Shown: positions 18,201 through 20,503 of the stretch, piece by piece
Position numbering within the stretch: position 1 is the first letter of the stretch
How the letters are laid out: every line of letters starts with the position of its first letter
Source of the DNA: JAJDFU01 sp964640855
GTDB taxonomy: Bacteria; Bacteroidota; Bacteroidia; Chitinophagales; Saprospiraceae
Assembly: GCA_964640855.1 (NCBI GenBank)
Contig: CAZXIX010000080.1
Coordinates: forward strand, 1-20,503
Length of the DNA stretch: 20,503 nucleotides
Direction: 5' to 3'
Notes under the pieces: generated by a model
What the model was told of the DNA's origin: nothing
Databases searched by the model: none
The model's input: the letters and a program-made list of their open reading frames with translations, nothing else
Program-made: the position numbers and the translations under genes

Positions 18201-20503
18201 TTTGGAAACATAGACCCTGATAATAATAAGCCCTTGAGCAATGCAGAGTGGAGAGCTTTCGTAGACAACGGGCTCGAAGCAACGGATAGTAACGAGTCTC
18301 CCAGCGGGGTACTTTCCCGCTTCGGAGGTGCTCCGGCAAATCAGGACAACATTAATGCTGGAGGGCCAAGTGAATCTCTGGACAACGGCTTCTTCTTCTC
18401 CGGATTGGTCGAACAAACCTATGGATTCGGGTTTACGGAAGAATTCAGCCTTCCGTTTACCGATCAGATCAATTATAATTTCAGTTGGTATCAAGGGCAC
18501 AATTCCGATGTTATGGCTACACGAGTCGCCTTACGCATCGATGGCCAATGGTACGTCAGCGAATCAGCCTATACCAATACCATTGTAGGCTCAGCGGCTA
18601 ACTTCAATAGTGAGGCTGCACTTCAGAATGTTGAATTAGATCGTTCAGCCACTGCATGGAGAACGCTGGATTTCGTCTCGGGCAGCACCTTGACTCTGGC
18701 TCCAGCCCCATTGGCGGAACCCCTTCCTCAAGGTACATTGGAGGCCTTCGGGTTATTCACTGAAGTCAACGATGGCGGTACCAATTTCCGGGTAGATGCT
18801 TTTGCTATTCAAATTAGTCCTTTACCGAATACGGCTCCTGTTTTTGCGCAGACCGACTACGATTTCAATATCGACCAGAATGCGTTGGGTGGCGCTGCCG
18901 TAGGAACGGTGGCAGCTACAGATGCCGACGATACGGAGCTCACCTATCAGTTGACGGGCACGGGTTCTGAGAATTTCGAAGTAGATGGGGATGGCAACAT
19001 CACTCTTATTGCCGAACCCATATTATCAGTAGGCACCTATAATCTTGTACTCACCGTTCAGGATGACGAACTAGCCTCGGCCAACACCAACGTCAATATC
19101 AGGGTCAATGAAGCTTTGGTAAATATCATACCCGTCTTTGCCGAAACGAACTACGATTTCAATATCGACCAGAATGCGTCGGGAGGGGCTGTTGTAGGAA
19201 TGGCTGCAGCCACAGATGAAGACGATACGGAGCTTACTTATGTGCTTAGCGGTGAAGGTTCTGAGAATTTCGAGGTAGATGGGGATGGCAACATTACTCT
19301 GATCGCCGAGCCAGTCTTGGTCGTGGGTACGTACAATCTTGTGCTTACGGTTCAGGATGATGAGTTGGGCTCAGCCACTGCCGATGTCAATATTACCGTG
19401 AATGAGGTAATTCTGCCTTTTGCAGTGAAGGTCAACTTCATGAGCGAAAAGCAAGGAAACCAAAACGGAGCGGTGATAGCTTCTCCGGCAGGTTACCTGA
19501 AAGACTTCGGAGAGGCCTACGGTTTGAGAAACGGACCTGATCAGGGAGGTGGGATTTACACCTATGGCTGGAAGCAGGTTTCGGATGACAGCCCCATCGA
19601 TGTCACTCAGTACGCTGCTGGAAACGTCAATGGAAGCGGTCGCAACCGTTTGGGAGGCGACTATAATGCCTCAACGGTTCAGGAGCAGATAGAAGGAACG
19701 CTGATGCACATGCAGGGCAACCACATTGGAGGTTGGTCCGGTCAGCCGCGTTCCAACGAGATCTACTGGGAGTTCGAAATCCCCAACGGGACCTATGAAA
19801 TAAAAGTCGGAGCGGGTGATTATGATCCGGGCAGTGATCCCGAATCGCACACGCTCAATGTAGAAGGCATCACCTTTATCACGGGGCAGGTACCCGACAA
19901 CGGGACGCCGGGCTTTGTTCACCTGAGCAATTTCACCCAGGTTATCGAAGTCACAGACGGCTTCCTGACGGTAACAGCCCTGGGCGGAATCAATTCCAAG
20001 ATCAATTACATAGAGGTTACCGAAACGGAAGCTCCAGCCGTTACGGCAGGCACCTTCACTTTCGATCCCAATCCGTTGGTGATCGATGTTGAGCCGGAGG
20101 CCTCGGTAGATTCTACGGTTGAGTTGAGTGCCAGTACGGGTACGCCTGCGGTGACCCTGATACTGGATCCGGAAAGCGAAGCAAGCTGGCTGAGCGTTCC
20201 GGCTGCCCCGGTCATTGGATCGAATGTCTTCACGGCCGACGCTACCGGACAGACCGAGGGAACGCAAACGGCTTCGGCTATTGCCACAGCCGTAGGATTT
20301 GTACCCGAAGTATTGCCGATCAATATAAACGTGGCCACAGCCATTAATGAACCGCCAACAGTTTTGGCCGGTCAATCTTTCGAAATTGATATTGTAGACG
20401 TAGCGGAAAATGACGTAGTAGGTACCGTATCTGCCACAGATGATGCAGGCGTTACATCCTTCAATATCATCAGCGGGAATGACCTCGGCATCTTTGCGCT
20501 CAG
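9213..20503 (+). CDS. Giant secreted modular protein with two sulfatase domains, 3' end outside window
   Basis: The frame starting at ATG 9213 has no stop to the window edge: 3,763 complete codons (over 390 kDa). The start gives a signal peptide (MLRSLLSPGHSFGIRLLFVF... to about residue 32, GFGQ-EKPN). Modules by residue: sulfatase A 33-545; Ig-like (He_PIG type, LPxWLxF) 555-650; jelly-roll/laminin-G-like 659-918; Ig-like 925-1019; second jelly-roll 1022-1263; Ig-like 1267-1364; unnamed YREVFGN module 1371-1597; two tandem DUF5018-like repeats 1608-1782; malectin-like 1788-1969; BACON-like 1976-2076; malectin 2080-2227; third DUF5018-like 2236-2320; thrombospondin type 3 repeat 2323-2357; sulfatase B 2367-2815; chitobiase-C-like (Fn3-associated) 2829-2886; Ig-like 2891-2984; second YREVFGN module 2989-3202; two cadherin-like repeats 3206-3401; malectin-like 3402-3604; BACON-like 3610-3708; third cadherin-like repeat cut off. 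Module names are read by eye. It likely works at the cell surface on a sulfated glycan; a C-terminal type IX sorting domain would be expected beyond the edge. Confidence 0.97.
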   Translation, partial: MLRSLLSPGHSFGIRLLFVFLFGLFLTQGFGQEKPNVVVILVDDMGFSDLGCYGSEIQTPVLDGMAANGLLFNRFYNTAKCSPSRASLLTGQYPHAAGMENLTTSGNNNSPAYLGYISPNTVTLAEVLGDNGYGTYMSGKWHVGENSQHWPRQRGFDRYWGLISGANSYYELLTQYGRQMALDDTPWNPSSDYTQAEMTRHNRSDFYMTDATVDYGIDFLEEHNTTRSSDPFFLYLSFTAPHWPLHAPEDDIAAYNGVYDQGWDVVREQRLNNMISKGIVPAGTTLTPRDGTAWNSINPTDGDNDIDLDQGDRIRRMQTYAAQMSRVDAAIGKLVDHLTATGQLSNTLILFMSDNGGSAEDVTGRNRHQAGTLVGEEGSYMSYLREWSNVSNAPFSRHKNETDEGGIATPLIAYWPAGITPGATDQIGHLKDIMPTVLEAAGLTAAYPDNYNGNSIIPMAGESFAQVFADASADEEREIFWEYSGERAVRYGKWKIQSNSANGSWSLFNMETDVTESNNLASQFPTIVNNLNQRYELWETSVGHQSGTLPNPNNPPTVANPLQDQVASENVSFGFTIPNTTFSDDSEDHLIYSATLSDGSPLPAWLSFEPLNETFSGTPTSSDLSQLPIEIKVIATDWDGNTQEDVFTLAEGVVEPFDGCPELSTLPCEDIVVSTLPYDLTFDGSEAQGLADNAGLLTGFTLVDPPSVPLVTPSNSDVPGYEPTHLSIANGLLSITTTAGIAFQDNNQNTNVNSQVNTLGIGLGAITEVLELETELINPSIGLGNSEQAGLWFGLDEDNFFKFNVVSSGNGPRIALRREEGAQSTGPDQLFADVADYSSSTVTLRMVIDPIAEEVTAFYTIDANPEVELGSLSIPASFLQGSTFGGKFSENVTFAGIFATHRNGVQLVYDFSKFSVREASIDGPIVANAIPDQTSLEAGEAINFQLAANTFSDAQDGTNLTLSAELVNGDPLPNWLTFTPGTGTFSAAANTSVADSYEIVVTATDSDGQSVSDVFLLLIAEPFAGFTLSEEFDYDLGDLAATSPWVPGGGNNGAAEVIDFTNTLPGRFSNDKAVLLTRVSGNAAYNYNPAGGSNYFATPIPLAPNVPFYFGLDFFVGEPTDLADGGGFRAFMEFDPDGTENNNESVRIRILREGSDLFTTVAFGGSSSGSEGVVALPFTAGVGHQVLLRGVWDGTKITYDLALDPDLELADISWTSVGDQAISVNSSTLDFTRLFIGTIGGGPQSNGIFQAVRVSTDFPAVVIEGNSPPVVVNPVPDQGPFFAGEAFSFSVAGTFEDSDANQSLQYSAQLSGGADLPSWLDFDADSQTFSVEAGNSPVANLIIEVLAFDGTATSVPETFQLEILPANNGNAQVLYREVFGNDNTTTNPNNGIKDPLDTDAGAGWLGYHSAAGSEVILFDRTDLRPKDAVSGFPGKPANLDNVNAGLTRSQEDGFLFGAVTSDRWFSFTEEFNIDLSQYENLEFSWFQGHSTTEAATHLAVKINDSWYVSVSGKTNTPVSSASNFDTDAELQTVTFSLTAASWVELDFVPGTILALGNTPGSDLPADGVINGFGFYTEVSANNPSSVSLRLDALEVKGEEIVTVESSETDILAFSFNEQTGPATLNDEAHTVTVIVANGTDLTNLIPTFVLSDGATSNLISGEAGDFATIPTTITVTAEDGITTQDWGITVIEEVILSDATDILEFSFAEQTGEAVIDADAHTITVEVTNGTDLANLIPIFLLSDGATSNLVSGEAGNFATIPTTLTITAEDGITTQDWAVTVNEAEAPFAVNINFQDAETVPPTGYLIDFGQAFADRGNGFTYGWKKVSDDQPQDLTSPAPGTGRNRLDAANYAAASDQEKLEATLVHAQGNHIGGWSGQPRGTEVYWEIEVPNGNYLVEIGAGEINSGSNPEFNTFNVEGITLIAGFDSKGISNNTNNSFVIAVTDGFLTVDAFGGSNSKINYIEITESDQTPVPFQSLGFDPTSLDAQVIVASSSTASANITTDAGIPGTIALVPDPLKPSDWLGLPATPVLGSNEFSFDGTGLSPDEILSATVIASAVGFAPASFDLNLEVVVPPVSIPFRLNVSGNEFDKEGDVFMADNGSYFTGDFQISTNPYALIGGFEDLYIPRLFGTDFTFSAVIENGTYQVVLHMIENFQNAADVRVFDVLAEGEIKIDNLDLFQKYGKFQLGLESFEVTVTDQELNLQFLPEPLKNQAIIQAIEILPVNNEPSSENDILAFTLPEATEGATIDVDNHTIALLVPAGTEVTALIPTIEVSPQATIDPASGVAQDFSNPVTYTVTAENGTPQVWTTTVTVISVSDRDGDGLPDNIDLCPDFYDPSNLDFNGNGIGDFCENTPVSYSTQEPPNILWITVEDMSPQLASYGDATASTPNLDQLAAEGVRFMNAFTTSGVCSPSRAAIILGMHQNSAGAQHMRVTQNSSNQPNAEVQIGAYEAVPPAAAKTFTEYLRAAGYFVTNDSKTDFQFEVPITTFDENGGGFDWQNRPDPNQPFFSIINLNTTHESQVFNRVGQNGNIDPNSVPVPPYYPDNQLVREDIAVNYHNISRMDQQVGDILNRLEQDGLLDNTIVFFFSDHGAGLPRAKRWIYDSGIRIPMIVRFPDGSFANEVTSEMISTVDLAPTLLSLAGVPVPDHMQGQAFLGDVQADQDRTYIYAAKDRMIESYDYIRAVRDQQFKLIRNYDVNRPYIQPLQYRDQMNIMQEILAMKNNGTGDPIQSLWLADTRTEYELYDLSKDPHEVNNLADDPTYTEKFNELKAALDAWMIETQGTADPDVSDLPAAELALRNVGWPNGIQPTTEDPVPSLGVNDELTITCATEGASIAYKVDDEPYWKVYTGPFTLPEGSEVKTRAIRIGYEESAEVSLLNKQPAPVLAGVLPDQLALLGQERTFVLPEGLFDHPVQNEELTYNATLDNGDPLPNWIQFDPDQKIFTVNAIEPSTLVVKVIATDSGNESDEISFELVVVDGTVEQTVYREVFGNIDPDNNKPLSNAEWRAFVDNGLEATDSNESPSGVLSRFGGAPANQDNINAGGPSESLDNGFFFSGLVEQTYGFGFTEEFSLPFTDQINYNFSWYQGHNSDVMATRVALRIDGQWYVSESAYTNTIVGSAANFNSEAALQNVELDRSATAWRTLDFVSGSTLTLAPAPLAEPLPQGTLEAFGLFTEVNDGGTNFRVDAFAIQISPLPNTAPVFAQTDYDFNIDQNALGGAAVGTVAATDADDTELTYQLTGTGSENFEVDGDGNITLIAEPILSVGTYNLVLTVQDDELASANTNVNIRVNEALVNIIPVFAETNYDFNIDQNASGGAVVGMAAATDEDDTELTYVLSGEGSENFEVDGDGNITLIAEPVLVVGTYNLVLTVQDDELGSATADVNITVNEVILPFAVKVNFMSEKQGNQNGAVIASPAGYLKDFGEAYGLRNGPDQGGGIYTYGWKQVSDDSPIDVTQYAAGNVNGSGRNRLGGDYNASTVQEQIEGTLMHMQGNHIGGWSGQPRSNEIYWEFEIPNGTYEIKVGAGDYDPGSDPESHTLNVEGITFITGQVPDNGTPGFVHLSNFTQVIEVTDGFLTVTALGGINSKINYIEVTETEAPAVTAGTFTFDPNPLVIDVEPEASVDSTVELSASTGTPAVTLILDPESEASWLSVPAAPVIGSNVFTADATGQTEGTQTASAIATAVGFVPEVLPININVATAINEPPTVLAGQSFEIDIVDVAENDVVGTVSATDDAGVTSFNIISGNDLGIFAL
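9309..10847 (+). other. Sulfatase domain A (S1-family arylsulfatase type)
   Basis: All catalytic positions of a type I sulfatase can be read: the metal ligands D43-D44 in VDDMGFSDLG, the formylglycine signature CSPSRASLLTG with Cys81 and Arg85, GKWHVG with K140 and H142, the TAPHWPLH histidine H242, SDNGG with D354 and N355, and K399 before TDEGGIATPL. The order and spacing match Pseudomonas arylsulfatase, and the APHWPLHAP and EGGIATPL signatures suggest the S1_4-like group (inference). Cys81 must be converted to formylglycine by a maturase that is not encoded in this window. The usual His or Arg before EGG in relatives is D403 here, which may alter substrate choice. Confidence 0.93.
11187..11966 (+). 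other. Jelly-roll (laminin-G-like) module 1
   Basis: About 260 residues of beta-strand-rich sequence contain AGLWFGLDEDNFFKFNVV and end in FAGIFATHRN then FDFSKFSV-like closing strands (YDFSKFSV). This is the usual look of concanavalin-like modules that bind sugar or pad multi-domain enzymes. It is set between two LPxWL Ig-like domains. The assignment is by pattern only. Confidence 0.5.
12273..13004 (+). other. Jelly-roll (laminin-G-like) module 2
   Basis: The module opens with LSEEFDYDLGDLA and contains an ending typical of Bacteroidota surface proteins (DFTRLFIGTIGGGPQSNGIF, then VRVSTDFP). It shares fold style but little direct identity with the preceding jelly-roll. A Gly/Ser stretch (GGSSSGSEG) lies in one loop. 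Confidence 0.5.
13323..14003 (+). repeat. Unnamed 'YREVFGN' module, copy A
   Basis: This is the first copy of a module of about 220 residues that recurs at 18177-18818. Landmarks shared by both copies are YREVFGN (Tyr1375), ANxDNxNAG, FTEEF, FSWxQGH, WYVS, TNT, LDFV and FGxxTEV, ending near a DA dipeptide (Asp1591). It looks like a beta-sandwich; I do not recognise a named family. Confidence 0.75.
14034..14558 (+). repeat. Two tandem 276-base repeats (DUF5018-like Ig-like domains)
   Basis: Copy 1 begins at 14034 and copy 2 at 14310, a period of 276 bases (92 residues). Both begin TDILxFSFxEQTG and end ITTQDW. The copies share exact runs of 27 bases (14160-14186 with 14436-14462) and 23 bases, so the duplication is recent or kept alike by recombination. 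A more diverged third copy lies at 15918-16172. Confidence 0.9.
14574..15119 (+). repeat. Malectin-like carbohydrate-binding module, copy A
   Basis: The module of 182 residues opens PFAVNINFQ, has PTGYLIDFGQAF, QGNHIGGWSGQP, VYWEIEVPNGNYLVEIGAG and closes VTDGFLTVDAFGGSNSKINY. This is the pattern of the malectin-like domains common in Bacteroidota and Planctomycetes surface proteins, which are thought to bind sugar. A second copy is at 19416-20024. Confidence 0.75.
15138..15440 (+). repeat. BACON-like Ig module, copy A
   Basis: A domain of about 100 residues directly after malectin-like copy A. It shares FDPxxL, DWLGLPATPVLGSNEF and ASAVGFAP with the copy at 20040-20336. The BACON-like name is by general resemblance only. 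Confidence 0.6.
15450..15893 (+). other. Malectin module
   Basis: The sequence runs IPFRLNVSGNEF, GDVFMADNGSYFTG, LYIPRLFGTDFTFSAVIENG and TYQVVLHMIE, which is the order of landmarks of the classical malectin domain, here of about 148 residues. No second copy is seen in the half that follows sulfatase B up to the window edge. It probably binds carbohydrate. Confidence 0.65.
16179..16283 (+). other. Thrombospondin type 3 calcium-binding repeat
   Basis: Residues 2323-2357 read DRDGDGLPDNIDLCPD, then DFNGNGIGDFC: two acidic DxDGDG-type calcium loops with two cysteines (Cys2338-region and Cys2356). It sits immediately before sulfatase B and would form a stiff calcium-dependent linker. Such repeats often stand near protein ends in this phylum, so its internal position is notable. 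Confidence 0.85.
16311..17660 (+). other. Sulfatase domain B (heparan N-sulfatase-like type)
   Basis: A second full type I sulfatase: the metal site is E2377-D2378 (VEDMSPQLASYG, with Glu for the usual first Asp), the formylglycine signature is CSPSRAAII with Cys2416 and Arg2420, the lysine is K2483 in TNDSKTDFQF, then H2524 in TTHESQ, D2596-H2597 in FFSDHGAG and K2605 in RAKRWIYDSGIRIPMIVRFP. The EDMSP start, NxxKTD motif, SDHG and RxKRW are those of the sulfamidase-like bacterial group (S1_8-like; inference), distinct from domain A. It ends in ELYDLSKDPHEVNNLADDP, the usual sulfatase C-terminal subdomain. Confidence 0.92.
17697..17870 (+). other. Chitobiase C-terminal-like (Fn3-associated) domain
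   Basis: About 58 residues with ITCATEGASIAYKVDDEPYW, YTGPFTLPEGSEVKTRAIRI and GYEESAEVSL, the pattern of the small beta-domain often fused after sulfamidase-like sulfatases and hexosaminidases. It supports treating sulfatase B plus this domain as one inherited unit. Confidence 0.7.
18177..18818 (+). repeat. Unnamed 'YREVFGN' module, copy B
   Basis: The second copy of the module at 13323-14003, with Tyr2993 in YREVFGN, ANQDNINAG, FTEEF, FSWYQGH, WYVS, LDFV and FGLFTEV landmarks in the same order. The copies are clearly homologous as protein but well diverged as DNA, so the duplication is old. Confidence 0.75.
18828..19415 (+). repeat. Two tandem 294-base cadherin-like repeats
   Basis: Copy 1 begins at 18828 and copy 2 at 19122, a period of 294 bases (98 residues). 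Both have PVFAxTxYDFNIDQNA, DDTELTY, GSENFEVDGDGNITLIAEP and TYNLVLTVQDDEL. A 30-base run is identical (18856-18885 with 19150-19179). The acidic DxDD and DGDGN motifs fit calcium-binding cadherin-like folds. A third, more diverged copy begins at 20346 and is cut by the window edge. Confidence 0.9.
19416..20024 (+). repeat. Malectin-like carbohydrate-binding module, copy B
   Basis: Second copy of the module at 14574-15119, 203 residues, with PAGYLKDFGEAYG, YTYGWKQVSDD, GRNRLGG, MQGNHIGGWSGQPR, IYWEFEIPNGTYEI, VTDGFLTVTALGG and SKINYIEVTE. Protein identity to copy A is high across the core while codons differ freely, which shows selection on the protein. Confidence 0.78.
20040..20336 (+). repeat. 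BACON-like Ig module, copy B
   Basis: Second copy of the module at 15138-15440: FDPNPL, SWLSVPAAPVIGSNVF and ATAVGFVP align with copy A. It again follows directly after a malectin-like domain. Confidence 0.6.

Noticed and set aside
9427..20375. Many minus-strand and out-of-frame open frames of 60-234 codons across the giant gene
   Set aside because: They are shadows of a long continuous frame with many recognisable domains; none shows a signal peptide or known motif of its own.

Overview
The window comes from a member of the Bacteroidota, most likely a marine or otherwise polysaccharide-degrading one. The evidence is a PCMD-type lipoprotein, several outer-membrane beta-barrels ending in aromatic residues, starts without clear Shine-Dalgarno sites, and a giant secreted protein built from Bacteroidota-style surface modules. 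Base composition is moderate. I cannot place it to genus.

Positions 1-6378 hold five plus-strand envelope genes in close order: the 3' part of an outer-membrane barrel gene, a 159-residue membrane protein of no family I recognise, a second small barrel, a lipoprotein with an Ig-like domain followed by a PCMD domain, and a large MscS-type mechanosensitive channel. A minus-strand gene (6459-7865) for an atypical SDR/DUF2867 protein converges on them. Positions 7866-9212 are about 1.35 kb without a convincing gene, but with an unusual number of perfect inverted repeats.

From 9213 to the right edge one reading frame stays open without a stop for 3,763 complete codons (I followed it line by line), and the gene continues past the window. 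It encodes a signal peptide, a complete type I sulfatase (catalytic Cys81), about 1,800 residues of beta-sandwich, malectin-like and Ig-like modules with a thrombospondin type 3 calcium repeat, and then a second complete sulfatase of a different type (catalytic Cys2416), followed by another set of similar modules. The two halves share the order sulfatase, Ig-like, unnamed 'YREVFGN' module, two tandem Ig-like repeats, malectin-like, BACON-like, with almost equal spacing. This giant two-sulfatase protein is the main discovery in the window. It is probably a cell-surface or secreted enzyme that removes two kinds of sulfate ester or sulfamate from a complex sulfated glycan while holding on to it with its binding modules. 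No sulfatase-maturing enzyme, SusC/SusD pair or glycoside hydrolase is visible here.
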